Below, piece by piece: positions 1-12,092 of a stretch of DNA of 64,000 bases. Source of the stretch: Frankia sp. RB7 (GTDB lineage: Bacteria > Pseudomonadota > Alphaproteobacteria > Rhizobiales > Xanthobacteraceae); contig JAUEPE010000016.1 in assembly GCA_030403585.1 (NCBI GenBank), positions 62,001 through 126,000 on the forward strand, written 5' to 3'. Numbering within the stretch: the first letter of the stretch is position 1; each line of letters starts with the position of its first letter. The notes beneath the pieces were generated by a model. It ran no database searches. It saw only the letters and a program-made list of their open reading frames with translations, and was not told the origin of the DNA. Position numbers and translations under genes: made by a program.

Positions 1-3070
<3,070 letters not shown>

Positions 3071-3572
3071 TTTCCAATCCTCTCCATGCGGCAAGCTGCC
3101 TCACCGCTATCTTCGGCGCACCTTGGGCGTTCCACGGCACCCGCTTCTGGGTCACCGCTCGTCCGCTGCGAGCCGCATTTTCTTAAATTCAGGCCAGGAA
3201 TTCAGACCAAGGCGTTCTTCGTCCCCGAGAACGGCTTTGCCTGTTGTCTCCTGGCGCTCGAAGGCACCGACTTTCGTTGCAATCCCTATGCCGGAACTGC
3301 AAGGAAAATTGAGACAGTCTTCCTGTCCTAACCATCACCTTGCCAAATTTTTGTCTATCACACAAGCGCGCGAAAGTCCCGATTCCCGATCTGTCAATCA
3401 ATCGCTTTCCGAAAGTTGCGCGGCCCCGTTTTTGAAGCAAACACGCCGCGATCCGGCCCAAGCGGCGCCGGAATCCCCAATGAAGCTTCGGATCAGCCCT
3501 TCGAAAGGCGCGCCACGCCGCAAGAAGCGAAAGAGCGCGACCATCCGGGGGCCTGACAGGAGCGTGTCGACC
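3071..3572. other. intergenic region between divergent gltB and the PepSY-like gene
   Basis: About 500 bases holding the two divergent promoters. The plus frame of the downstream gene stays open through this stretch, but those codons lack the composition of neighbouring genes, and the first start followed by a signal peptide is at 3573. No RNA gene, repeat or convincing operator was recognised. Confidence 0.4.
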
Positions 3573-4322
3573 ATGAAGTTTTTCACAGGATGTGTGGCCG
3601 CGGCCACGCTTGCGCTGGCTGCAACCGCTGTTCAGGCGCAGGTTCCGGGGAGCGGCATTTCCGGCGGGGCCATGATCGCGGTGTCGGATTTCGAGGGGCC
3701 TTACGGTCCGCCGGACGCCGCACCACCACCGCCGCCGCGTTACGGCTACGGCTATGGTTATGAGGAACGGGGCCCGGCGCCGTCGTTGCTGCCGGCCACC
3801 GAGGTCTATGCGGTGCTGCGCGAAAACGGCTTCTCGCCGCTGGGCATCCCGCGTCTGCGTGGCGCCGTCTACACCATCGCGGTGATCGACCGCCGCGGCG
3901 ACGACGGCCGGCTCGTGATCGACGCCCGCGACGGGCGGATCATCCGCTTCATGCCGGCCGCGGACGCCTATGGCATGGCGCCGGCCTATGAGGAGCCTTC
4001 GGTTGCACCTTACCGGCCGCAAAGCGCGTTGCCGCCGCCGACCATGGTCCGTGGCGGCCCGCCGCGCCCGCCGGCGCCGATCCCGCATGTCGCCAGCCGC
4101 ACCGTTCCGCTGCCCAAGGCTGCTCCGCAGCGGGGCGAGACACCGATCGCAGCAGCGAAGCCGGCCGAGCAGACTGCACAGCAAGCCCAGGCACCGCAGC
4201 AGACGGCGGCGGTGCAGGCCAAGCCCGTCGAGGTCGCGCCACCGGCAACCGTCGGCCAGGCCAAGCCGTCAGCAACGATCTTGCCGACGCAAGACATGCC
4301 GGCCGCGCAGGGGCTGGATTAG
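3573..4322 (+). CDS. secreted proline/alanine-rich protein with PepSY-like domain
   Basis: A 249-residue exported protein of unknown role. Residues 1-23 form a signal peptide (MKFFTGCVAAATLALAATAVQA), which fixes the start at 3573 behind AGGAG rather than the in-frame ATG at 3480. A Pro/Gly/Tyr stretch follows. At about residues 72-130 is a segment (VYAVLRENGFSPLG, then YTIAVIDRRGDDGRLVIDARDGRII) resembling a PepSY-type fold, which in other proteins binds or inhibits proteases. The C-terminal half is low complexity (Pro, Ala, Gln, Lys), possibly extended or cell-wall associated. The gene stands alone and ends at a strong hairpin terminator. Confidence 0.75.
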   Translation: MKFFTGCVAAATLALAATAVQAQVPGSGISGGAMIAVSDFEGPYGPPDAAPPPPPRYGYGYGYEERGPAPSLLPATEVYAVLRENGFSPLGIPRLRGAVYTIAVIDRRGDDGRLVIDARDGRIIRFMPAADAYGMAPAYEEPSVAPYRPQSALPPPTMVRGGPPRPPAPIPHVASRTVPLPKAAPQRGETPIAAAKPAEQTAQQAQAPQQTAAVQAKPVEVAPPATVGQAKPSATILPTQDMPAAQGLD

Positions 4323-4335
4323 GCCAGGGCAAACA

Positions 4336-4362
4336 AAAGCGCCCGAAGACCTCGGGCGCTTT
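4336..4362. terminator. bidirectional hairpin terminator
   Basis: An 11-bp perfect stem (AAAGCGCCCGA with TCGGGCGCTTT) and a 5-nt loop lie between convergent genes ending at 4322 (plus) and 4383 (minus). The A and T runs inside the stem let it serve both strands. Confidence 0.8.
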
Positions 4363-4382
4363 CGCGTCGCAGCGACTCTGCC

Positions 4383-5153
4383 TCAGCTCCGCGGAAACCC
4401 AGCCGCGTCCAGGATCAAGTTCGCGACGTCCTTCGGATGTGACACCAGCGAGAGGTGGCCGGCGTCGAGCTCGATCGTAGTCGCGTTCATGCGCTTGGCG
4501 AGGAAGCGTTCGAAATCGGGGTTGATGGTGCCATCGTTCTTCGACACCGCGTACCAGCTCGGCTTCGAATGCCAGGCGGCTTCAGTGGTGCGGCCGGCGA
4601 AAATCGAGGCGGCCGTCGGCCACTGCACCGCGTAAAGCTCTTTCGCGCGTTCCGGCGCGACGCCGTTGGCGAAATATTTCAGAAAGGCATCTTCCGAAAG
4701 CTTTGTGGTGCCGTCGCGCTCGACGATGCCGGCGCGCGCCGGTCCCGCCGGAAACTGTTTCGACAGCGCGACAAAATCCTCATTGGCATCGGGGGCGCGC
4801 GCGGCGACGTAGACGAGGCCGATGACCTTCGGATCGGTGCCGACCTGGCTGATCACGGTGCCGCCCCAGGAATGTGCGACCAGCACGGTCGGCCCGTCCT
4901 GCTCGGCCAGCGCGCGCTTGGTCGCCTCGACCGACTCGGCGAGCGATCCCAGCGGATTCTGCACGGCGGTGACGTTGAGGCCTGCGGCCTGAAGGATCGG
5001 GATCACCTCCGACCAGCTCGAGCCGTCGGCCCAGGCGCCATGCACCAGCACGACGTTCTTCGCCTTCACGGACTGCGGGGTCTGCGCATGGGCAAGGCTG
5101 ACGGGAGCCGCCAGCAGGCTCGCGGCGACGAAAAGGCTGCGCCAGAAAGTCAT
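4383..5153 (-). CDS. secreted alpha/beta hydrolase
   Basis: A 256-residue alpha/beta-fold hydrolase exported by a signal peptide (residues 1-23, MTFWRSLFVAASLLAAPVSLAHA). The start at 5153 is supported by CGGAG and the signal peptide, although the frame is open further upstream. The oxyanion motif is VLVHGAWADGSSW (from about residue 35), the nucleophile motif AHSWGG has Ser95, and GHLSLVSHP near the C-terminus carries the catalytic His. The family includes salicylate-esterase-like and EstC-type enzymes; the substrate is unknown. The upstream leader contains four tandem GATGC units. Transcription probably ends at the 4336-4362 terminator. Confidence 0.85.
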   Translation of the reverse strand: MTFWRSLFVAASLLAAPVSLAHAQTPQSVKAKNVVLVHGAWADGSSWSEVIPILQAAGLNVTAVQNPLGSLAESVEATKRALAEQDGPTVLVAHSWGGTVISQVGTDPKVIGLVYVAARAPDANEDFVALSKQFPAGPARAGIVERDGTTKLSEDAFLKYFANGVAPERAKELYAVQWPTAASIFAGRTTEAAWHSKPSWYAVSKNDGTINPDFERFLAKRMNATTIELDAGHLSLVSHPKDVANLILDAAGFPRS

Positions 5154-5236
5154 GATCGTTCTCCGTTTTATTTTTGGGGTCGATACCCAAAAGACGGAGC
5201 GCGAGGTGGCGGCGTTACATGTCCTCACCGCTCTGT

Positions 5237-5256
5237 GATGCGATGCGATGCGATGC
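5237..5256. repeat. tandem (GATGC)x4 microsatellite
   Basis: Four perfect tandem copies of the pentamer GATGC between the Hsp20 terminator and the start of the hydrolase gene at 5153. Copy number may vary, and any effect on hydrolase expression is speculative. Confidence 0.9.
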
Positions 5257-5262
5257 AAAACG

Positions 5263-5293
5263 AAAAAAACGCCCCGGGGCACCGGGGCGTTTT
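5263..5293 (-). terminator. rho-independent terminator of the hsp20 gene
   Basis: An 8-bp GC stem (CGCCCCGG with CCGGGGCG) and 4-nt loop, flanked on the minus strand by a run of seven T, 26 bases beyond the Hsp20 stop codon. Confidence 0.85.
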
Positions 5294-5318
5294 CGCAACC
5301 TGGAAGTTGATGCGCTGC

Positions 5319-5780
5319 TTAGGCGGCGACCGAGTTCTCGATCACCTGCGCGCCTTGCGCACCGGTGTTGATCGCGATCTGGCGCGGCTTCTTGGCTTCG
5401 GGAATCTCGCGCACGAGGTCGACATGGAGCAGGCCGTTCTCGAGCGAAGCGTCCTTTACCTGCACGAAATCGGCAAGCTGGAAGGCCCGCTCGAAGGCAC
5501 GCGCAGCGATGCCGCGGTACAGCACTTCGGCCTTCGAGTTCTCGTTGGCGACTTTCTCGCCCTTGATCGTCAGCGTGTTTTCCTTCGCGACGATCGAGAG
5601 CTCATCCTTGGCGAAGCCGGAGACCGCAACCGTGATGCGGTAGGCGTTCTCGCCGGTGCGCTCGATGTTGTAGGGGGGATAACCGGGGCTGCCGTCCGAG
5701 CTCGTCTGGTCGAGCAGGTTGAAGAGACGGTCGAAGCCGACGGTGGAACGATAGAACGGGGTCAGATCGTAGGTACGCAT
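5319..5780 (-). CDS. small heat-shock protein, Hsp20/IbpA family
   Basis: A 153-residue alpha-crystallin-type chaperone that holds unfolding proteins for later refolding. The N-terminus MRTYDLTPFYRSTVGFDRLF is typical of rhizobial class A small Hsps. The crystallin core runs from about residue 35 to 130 (YPPYNIERTGENAYRITVAV, then GIAARAFERAFQLAD) and ends with ENGLLHVDLVREIPE, followed by an IAI-type tail. The start at 5780 follows GGAGGA. The leader carries a ROSE-like core hairpin that would hide that ribosome-binding site at low temperature. Class A assignment is inferred from motifs. Confidence 0.93.
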   Translation of the reverse strand: MRTYDLTPFYRSTVGFDRLFNLLDQTSSDGSPGYPPYNIERTGENAYRITVAVSGFAKDELSIVAKENTLTIKGEKVANENSKAEVLYRGIAARAFERAFQLADFVQVKDASLENGLLHVDLVREIPEAKKPRQIAINTGAQGAQVIENSVAA

Positions 5781-5890
5781 GGTCAAGTCCTCCATTGAGC
5801 GACTGTTCAGGTAACCCGCCCGCCAATCGGGCCGGGCTTTAGTCTGTGTGCAGCCTGATGTTCCGGGTCCGAAACACTGGTAGCGGCCTG
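5781..5890 (-). promoter_or_regulatory. candidate ROSE-type RNA thermometer in the hsp20 leader
   Basis: On the minus strand, UCGCU (5802-5798) can pair with AGGA of the Shine-Dalgarno sequence (5791-5788), leaving one G unpaired. This is the U(U/C)GCU arrangement known from ROSE thermometers of Bradyrhizobium heat-shock genes. A GC-rich hairpin (GCCCG/CGGGC, near 5815-5835) lies upstream, as in other ROSE leaders. The upstream limit is a guess. Confidence 0.6.
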
Positions 5891-6001
5891 CACCATGATG
5901 ATATGGGTTCAAGGGAACGGCGTTCAAGAGGGCGGTTAATCGCGCCTTTTCGGCGCTCCCGCCCTTGATTTGCAGCCCTTGGCGCCCAAGCACGTCCAAT
6001 C

Positions 6002-6949
6002 ATGACGCTGGTTTCGATTCCGTCCAACCCCGTTCCCGAAGACGTCGTCAGCGGCACCATCAAGACGCCCGACGGTGTCGAACTGCGGTTCGCCCGCTGG
6101 GCGCCGCCGGCGAACCGCAAGGGCACCGTCTGCGTCTTCACCGGGCGCAGCGAGCAGATCGAGAAATATTTCGAGACCGTGCGTGATCTGCGCGACCGCG
6201 GCTTTGCGGTGGCGATGTTCGACTGGCGCGGGCAGGGACATTCCTCGCGCCGCCTGCGCGATCCGCGCAAGGGCTATGTGCGCAACTTCGCCGACTACGA
6301 GATCGACGTCGAGACCTTCGTGCAGCAGGTGGTGCTGCCGGATTGTCCGCCGCCGTTCTTCGCGCTGGCTCATTCCATGGGCGGCGCGGTGCTGCTGCGG
6401 CTGGCGCATGCGCAAAAGCGCTGGTTCGACCGGATGGTGCTGTCTGCGCCGATGATCGACCTGCCCGGTCGCGCCACCTCGTTTCCGGTGCGCGCATTGC
6501 TGAAGACGATGCGGATGCTGGGGCGGGGCGGCGGTTACGTTCCCGGTGGCAGCGACCACATCACCGGGCTGTCTCCCTTCATCAACAATCCCCTGACCAG
6601 CGATCCCGTGCGCTATGCACGCAACGTCGCGATCCTGGAGGAAGACCCGACCCTCGGGCTGGCGTCACCGACTGTCGCTTGGGCCGACACGGCATTCTCG
6701 GCGATGAGCACCTTCAGGGGCATGAACTATCCGTCCGAGATCCGCCAGCCGATCCTGATGCTGGCGGCCTCCAACGACACCGTGGTCTCGACCGCGGCGA
6801 TCGAGGAATTCGCCTATCACTTGCGCGCCGGCTCCCATCTCGTGATTGCCGGCTCCAAGCACGAGATCCTGCAGGAGCAGGACCGCTACCGCTCCCAGTT
6901 CTGGGCCGCATTCGATGCGTTCGTGCCGGGCACGCCGCTGTTCAAGTGA
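6002..6949 (+). CDS. alpha/beta hydrolase, lysophospholipase/monoacylglycerol lipase-like
   Basis: A 315-residue cytoplasmic hydrolase of the PldB/monoacylglycerol lipase group. It has MFDWRGQGHSSR (residues 72-83), the nucleophile elbow LAHSMGG with Ser125, an Asp in LMLAASNDTVVS and a His in GSKHEIL. No signal peptide. It probably cleaves a lysophospholipid, monoglyceride or similar ester; the true substrate is not evident. It starts divergently from the hsp20 gene and is followed by a palindromic repeat. Confidence 0.85.
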   Translation: MTLVSIPSNPVPEDVVSGTIKTPDGVELRFARWAPPANRKGTVCVFTGRSEQIEKYFETVRDLRDRGFAVAMFDWRGQGHSSRRLRDPRKGYVRNFADYEIDVETFVQQVVLPDCPPPFFALAHSMGGAVLLRLAHAQKRWFDRMVLSAPMIDLPGRATSFPVRALLKTMRMLGRGGGYVPGGSDHITGLSPFINNPLTSDPVRYARNVAILEEDPTLGLASPTVAWADTAFSAMSTFRGMNYPSEIRQPILMLAASNDTVVSTAAIEEFAYHLRAGSHLVIAGSKHEILQEQDRYRSQFWAAFDAFVPGTPLFK

Positions 6950-6972
6950 GGGGGCTTCGTCGCTCCATTCTC

Positions 6973-7059
6973 CGTCATTGCGAGGAGCTCTTGCGACGAA
7001 GCAATCCAGGCTGCCTCGGCGGAGACAGTCTGGATTGCTTCGCTGTGCTCGCGATGACG
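6973..7059. repeat. palindromic intergenic repeat, CGTCATTGCGAG family, copy 1
   Basis: Outer arms CGTCATTGCGAG and CTCGCGATGACG, and inner arms AAGCAATCCAG and CTGGATTGCTT, form a long imperfect hairpin. A second copy is at 21953-22033. This is a REP/BIME-like element without coding content. Confidence 0.85.
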
Positions 7060-7104
7060 GTGTGGTTGGATTCCGACCTCTCCCGCAGAGAGGCATACGC
7101 CAAC

Positions 7105-9855
7105 TCACAACGTCTTCAGATACTCGATCAAATCGTAGCGCTCGTCATCGTCCTTGAACATGCGGCCGATCACGCCGTCGCGCTTGGGGTCACCGTCCTT
7201 GCGCTCGAAGGAATGGCCGAGCACGCTGTTGCCCCGGATACCCGCCGAGAACTCCGTTTCGCCCGTCTTGCAGCGCTCGCCGGGGACGACCGCAAAGCCG
7301 ACGTCTTTCGGATCGTAGTCGCGGTGGCCCATGCAGAATTTCGTCGGGCGCTCGTTCTGCGGCTTCAGCAGCCAGAACAGCGATGGCACCGAACCGTTGT
7401 GCAAATAGGGCGCGGTGGCCCAGATGCCGTTCAGCGGGCGCGCCCGATAGCGCGGCTCAGCCGCGGGATTGAGGCAGTTCTTGCGCGCGAGGTTCCATAT
7501 TTTCGCCCGCTCGGCGTCCGGGACCTTTTCGTCGTCCATCCATTTGCGGGCAACGAGGTCGACCACCGTCATGAGACCGAGCGCGTAAACCATTTCGGTC
7601 GGCGCACTCGCGGTCGGGATGTCGCATTGCCACCACTTCTGGAGGTCGGCCGTGTTCACCTTCAGAAAGCCGGGTACGTCGACGATCCTCTTGCTGAGCA
7701 CGAGCGACTGTTCGATGTCCGTCTTGATCTCTCCCTGGGGGATCGTGACTGCGTTCAGGACCTTGCTGTCACCGCTTGGCTCCCAATGTCCCGACGACCA
7801 GAACGCCGGGGTATCAGTGGCCGGCAAATGACATCCGGAGCACATCTCGGCGTAGATCTTGCGGCCATTATCGACCTTGGTTGGATTGATTCTCCACGCG
7901 TCGCCGAGAATCTGCGACGGCCATTTCGGCGCGAGCAGGCCACCGAACTTCGGACCGGTGGACGGGTCGGCCGGCTTGAACGGGTCGGGACCTCTGAGCA
8001 TCTCCTCGATCCAGCCGAGTGTGTCGATGTGAACGGAGGACCGCCAAAGCCTGTCCTCCGGATAAGCGTCGGACAGGTTGAGCAGCGCCGTCACTCCCAG
8101 GGCTTCGCCGGCGTTGCGGATCAGCGGCTGCTCGATCGAGGCGTCGTACTGGGCGAATTTGAACCACGGCACCGTCCAGATCGCGGGATAGCTGACAGGC
8201 GCGTCCTGGGCATGCAGGTTCTTCTCGAACCCCTTGATCCCACTGAGCGCGAGATCCTGCGAGAACACCTGGTTTCCGATACGGTTGAGGGCGTCGAGGC
8301 GGCCGTACCCTTCCTCGGTGTCCTCCTGCTGCTGCTTACCGTCCCAGGTTTTCTTGTGCTTGATCGTGTCGTCGTATTTCTTTTGCCAATCGATCAGGAA
8401 ACTGCCGATCGCGCCGAGCTTCTGCTTGAGCACATCGCGGTCCGCCTTGCTGGCGTCGGGGCCGAGCACGCGATCGGCGAAGCGGTTGAAGCGGAACGGC
8501 ACATAGAGGGTGTAGGCAATGGACAGGCCGGTGGTGAGCTCGAGCTTCTTCAGGTCCGTCATCGCCGGGCCGCCGTCGAAGCGGACGTCGATGCCCTGGT
8601 AGTGGATCTGGCCGGTATGGCAGGCCGCGCAGGTCAGCCCGATCTTGTCCTCTTCGCGGTGGCCCGTTGCGGGATCGACGACGCCGGTCATGCGCGCGAA
8701 GCCGACCGGCAGGCCATCGACATTCTCCGCCGGCGTCCATTTGGTCGACCAGTCCGGCACCTGCGTCGTCTCGTAGACATTGGCGTAGCCGTAGCGGCGC
8801 AGCGTCGTCGTGTCGGTCTGGATCGATTGCGGGCTCGGAATGAAGCCGAAGCGCTCGAGATAGGCGCTGTCCTTCAACATGCCCGGCTTCGAGAACAGGC
8901 GAAGGCGCGGCTGCTCCAGCGCCATGAACCAGTCATAGGGCACCGGGAAGGTCGCGGTGCCCTGGCTGGCGTGGTGGAACCAGTGCCGGTCCTTCAGCGA
9001 CCAGTTTTGCTCGAGCCAATAGGCTGCTGTCGTCTCCGGGAGTATCGGCAGCGGCGGCGGAATGAGCTGCGCGAGAATTCCCTTTTGCGGCAGCACGGCG
9101 CGAACCTGATTGGGGAATTCTGCGACCGCGACCACGGCGGCAAGAACGACAGCGATGAGGGCCGCGACGATCCCGAGCGCCCAGCGAGCCCTGAGCGTGC
9201 AGGTCGACAAAATCGGCTGCGACACGATCCGCTGGTCGATGCGGGCAGGGAATTTGCGCTCGTTGAACAGCGTCCGCACGTCGGCGATGCTGAGGTAGCG
9301 ATCCCCGCCTTCGCCCTTGCCCATGATCTTGAGCAGGATTGGCCATTCGAATTTCATCAGCAGCGGGTAGTACCAGCGCGCGGCGGCGCCGGCGCGCGTG
9401 AGGTTCGCGCGCATGAAGGTGTTGATTTCGGAGGCGTTGAGGCCGGGCTCGCTGCTGCCGGTCTCCGGATCGGTGTAGGCCCGGCCGAAGCCGGCAAGAC
9501 GCGTGATCTCGTCCTCGTCGACCTTGCCATCGACACCGAGAATGCGCGAGCCGGCGCCGAGCTTGTCCAGCGGGCCGCCGCGCAACGCGTCAAGCTGCGC
9601 ACCGGACCAGAGGCTCTTCAGGATGTGACCGACCCCGTTGGCGATCAGCGCCACCCCGCGGACCTGGATCCGGGCCGACACCTTCTTCGCTCCCTGTTCG
9701 CCGCTCGCGTTCGCGATGGTCTGTGACAGCGTGTTGAGCGGGACGGTCCCGCCGTCGACAAAACCCTCGCCGACGAGGCCGCGCAGGAACGGGCAGGGAT
9801 TGTTCGGTGAAACCTGGATCGAGGGGTCGAGGGGCTTGTTGCGGGGGTTATCCAT
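7105..9855 (-). CDS. membrane-anchored di-haem c-type cytochrome (cytochrome c peroxidase/RoxA-like)
   Basis: A 916-residue protein. Residues 1-220 are cytoplasmic, with an early PCP motif (Cys21) and an EF-hand-like loop (VDGKVDEDE, about 108-116). One membrane helix spans about 224-246. A large periplasmic part carries two haem c sites, CAACH (409-413) and CSGCH (672-676), and the ATAPYLHNGSVPSL motif of di-haem peroxidase/RoxA-like proteins near the C-terminus. The likely role is a periplasmic peroxidase or dioxygenase. The N-terminal extension is unusual, and the PCP motif recalls haem-thiolate peroxidases, but that link is weak. Transcribed alone. Confidence 0.85.
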   Translation of the reverse strand: MDNPRNKPLDPSIQVSPNNPCPFLRGLVGEGFVDGGTVPLNTLSQTIANASGEQGAKKVSARIQVRGVALIANGVGHILKSLWSGAQLDALRGGPLDKLGAGSRILGVDGKVDEDEITRLAGFGRAYTDPETGSSEPGLNASEINTFMRANLTRAGAAARWYYPLLMKFEWPILLKIMGKGEGGDRYLSIADVRTLFNERKFPARIDQRIVSQPILSTCTLRARWALGIVAALIAVVLAAVVAVAEFPNQVRAVLPQKGILAQLIPPPLPILPETTAAYWLEQNWSLKDRHWFHHASQGTATFPVPYDWFMALEQPRLRLFSKPGMLKDSAYLERFGFIPSPQSIQTDTTTLRRYGYANVYETTQVPDWSTKWTPAENVDGLPVGFARMTGVVDPATGHREEDKIGLTCAACHTGQIHYQGIDVRFDGGPAMTDLKKLELTTGLSIAYTLYVPFRFNRFADRVLGPDASKADRDVLKQKLGAIGSFLIDWQKKYDDTIKHKKTWDGKQQQEDTEEGYGRLDALNRIGNQVFSQDLALSGIKGFEKNLHAQDAPVSYPAIWTVPWFKFAQYDASIEQPLIRNAGEALGVTALLNLSDAYPEDRLWRSSVHIDTLGWIEEMLRGPDPFKPADPSTGPKFGGLLAPKWPSQILGDAWRINPTKVDNGRKIYAEMCSGCHLPATDTPAFWSSGHWEPSGDSKVLNAVTIPQGEIKTDIEQSLVLSKRIVDVPGFLKVNTADLQKWWQCDIPTASAPTEMVYALGLMTVVDLVARKWMDDEKVPDAERAKIWNLARKNCLNPAAEPRYRARPLNGIWATAPYLHNGSVPSLFWLLKPQNERPTKFCMGHRDYDPKDVGFAVVPGERCKTGETEFSAGIRGNSVLGHSFERKDGDPKRDGVIGRMFKDDDERYDLIEYLKTL

Positions 9856-10072
9856 CGGTCCAAATCCTGTCGGTCACAAAGGCCTGAAACAAACGAATCG
9901 TGCAATGCGGACGCGCCGATCAAGCGCGGAAAGTCCTAATAAAAAGACAGCGGATGCCGCGCTCTTATACTACTTCAGCGTGTGGCGAAGTGTGGCTGAA
10001 TTCGCTCTTGTGTCAATAAAGCCGGGCGTGAGATTGCAGCCCGCGCGTAGGCCTGCCCTCAGGATTTTGCTG

Positions 10073-11869
10073 TCAGGATTCGGCTGCGCGTCTGACGTCG
10101 CTCTGGACCAGAGTGAGCTTGCTGGCCGGGACGCCCGCCTTCAGGAGCCCGTCGCGGTAATGCGCGATGTCCTCGGGCCGCTTCCAGTGAAAATTCCGCA
10201 AATGGCGGTCGACATTCAGGGTGGGATAGTTGCCCATCAGCACACCGGTCGCCTCGACCGCCTCGCCGGTGCGGCCCAATTGCGCCAGCGCCGCAGCGCG
10301 AATCGCAAGCGCCTGCATGTGGTTCGGGTTGACGTAGAGCTGCTCGCGCGCCCACGACAGGGTCGCGTCATACTGGCCGACGAGATAGTGGCTGAAGGCG
10401 TTCAGCGCGGCCCATTGATAGCGCGGGTCGCTATTGTCGCGCTGGGCGGCCATCGAGAACAGCTCGATCGCCTGGCGGTGCTCGCCGATGACGAAATGGC
10501 AGATGCCGAGCACGCCGCGCGCGCCCATGTCGTAGGGGTTGAGCGCGACCGCGCGTTTAGCGGCGTCCATCGCCGCCTCGTCATGGCCTTCCAACGCGTG
10601 CGCCCAGGACAGGATCGAGAACGCAAAGGAGGATCGCGGGTCGAGCCGGACGCTGGTTTCGGCAAGCTGCATCGCTTCGGCCCACATCTCGCGCGTGCCC
10701 TTGACCCAGCCGAACTGGATGCTCTGGATCTGGATCGTGGCGAGATAAGCGTGCGCGATCGACAGTTTGGGCTCGAGCCTGATGGCTTCGCGGAACAGGT
10801 CGACCGCCGCGCTCAAATCCTCCTTGGTCTGCCGGTAGTAATGCGAAAGCCCCTTGAGGAAGCGGTCCCAGGCGGTGACGTCGGTCGAAAGCCGCGCGGG
10901 CGCGGAGGCCTCGGCCCGGACGATCTCGGTGGCGATGGCGGCGGACAGATTGGTGGTGATCTCGTCCTGCATCGCGAAGAGGTCGCCGATGTCGCGATCG
11001 TAGCGGCCGGTCCAGAGCTGCTCGCCGGTCTCTGGCGCGATCAGCTCGGCGGTGACGCGGATCTTGGCGCCGGCGCGCCGCACCGAGCCCTGGATCAGAT
11101 AGGTGGCGTCGATCTCGCGCGCGATCACGCGGGTGCTGACGTTGTTGCCCTTGAAGGCGAAGGTCGAGTTGCGGCTCAGCACGCGGTAGAACGATTGCAG
11201 CGACAGCGCGTGGATCAGATCCTCGGTCAGGCCGTCGGAGAAATATTCATCCTGGGCGTCGCTGAGATTGGCAAACGGCAGCACGCCGACGATGGCGGTG
11301 CGGTATTGCTGCGAGAGTGCCGATCCCTCCTTCAGATCGGGCGCGAGTGCGGTCGCGCCGTCGGGCGTCCAGGTCCAGATCGCGACCGGATCCTTGATGT
11401 TCTTGAAACGATGATTGCCGCCGTCAACCAGCGACACGGTGAGATGCTTGCTCGCTTCCTTGTAAGCCTTGGCCGAGATCGCGAACCCGCCGGGGCTTGC
11501 CACCGATTCGAGGCGGACGGCGATATTGACGTCGTCACCGAACACCTCGTCCTCGTCGGCGATGACGTCACCCATATGAATGCCGAGCCGGAACTGCATG
11601 GTGCGTTCGGCGGGCAGATGGTGATTGCGCTCCGCCATCAGCATCTGCATCGCGATCGCGGCCTCGGCGGCGCCGACGATGGAGGGGAATTCCAGCAGGA
11701 AGCCGTCGCCGGTGTTTTTGACGACGCGGCCGCCGTGATTGAGGATGATCGGATGGATCGCGCTGCGATGGGCCTTGAAGGCGGCATGGGTGCCGGCCTC
11801 GTCAGTGCCCATCATCCGCGAATAGCCGGCGACATCGGCGCAGACGATGGCGGCCAGACGTCTTTCCAT
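10073..11869 (-). CDS. class III adenylate/guanylate cyclase with TolB-like and TPR regions
   Basis: A 598-residue soluble cyclase. Residues 1-170 form the class III catalytic domain: metal Asp in VCADVAGYS, GDG in NTGDGFLLEF, and transition-state Asn and Arg in DDVNIAVRLES. A TolB/FlgO-like segment follows (about 190-310, VGVLPFANLSD, YLIQGSVRRAG), then TPR-like helices to the C-terminus (AIRLEPKLSIAHAYLA, RAVALNPYDMGARGVLGI). This architecture is abundant in Bradyrhizobium. It should make cAMP; the signal read by the TPR region is unknown. The ATG at 11869 follows GAGG. Confidence 0.9.
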   Translation of the reverse strand: MERRLAAIVCADVAGYSRMMGTDEAGTHAAFKAHRSAIHPIILNHGGRVVKNTGDGFLLEFPSIVGAAEAAIAMQMLMAERNHHLPAERTMQFRLGIHMGDVIADEDEVFGDDVNIAVRLESVASPGGFAISAKAYKEASKHLTVSLVDGGNHRFKNIKDPVAIWTWTPDGATALAPDLKEGSALSQQYRTAIVGVLPFANLSDAQDEYFSDGLTEDLIHALSLQSFYRVLSRNSTFAFKGNNVSTRVIAREIDATYLIQGSVRRAGAKIRVTAELIAPETGEQLWTGRYDRDIGDLFAMQDEITTNLSAAIATEIVRAEASAPARLSTDVTAWDRFLKGLSHYYRQTKEDLSAAVDLFREAIRLEPKLSIAHAYLATIQIQSIQFGWVKGTREMWAEAMQLAETSVRLDPRSSFAFSILSWAHALEGHDEAAMDAAKRAVALNPYDMGARGVLGICHFVIGEHRQAIELFSMAAQRDNSDPRYQWAALNAFSHYLVGQYDATLSWAREQLYVNPNHMQALAIRAAALAQLGRTGEAVEATGVLMGNYPTLNVDRHLRNFHWKRPEDIAHYRDGLLKAGVPASKLTLVQSDVRRAAES

Positions 11870-12092
11870 ATCCTCGGAACTCCAAGGGAGAGGAGACAGC
11901 CACCGCGTGGCAGTCGACTCGAATCCCGCATTTCAAGAACCCTGCCTTTATAGAGCAGATGAAGCCGAGCGAAAGTGTGAACCGCATTGCAAATTCGACG
12001 CAAATCCTAAGCATTTCCGGCGGTGGACGGCGGGATGCGAACCGACTAAGGGCAATCCTTTGAGATCGCCCGGCCGGGCGGCGGGAGCTCTC

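Noticed and set aside
6343-9726. A 1127-codon plus-strand frame
   Set aside because: It is a shadow of the lipase and the minus-strand di-haem cytochrome, kept open by high G+C; it has no domain and no ribosome-binding site.
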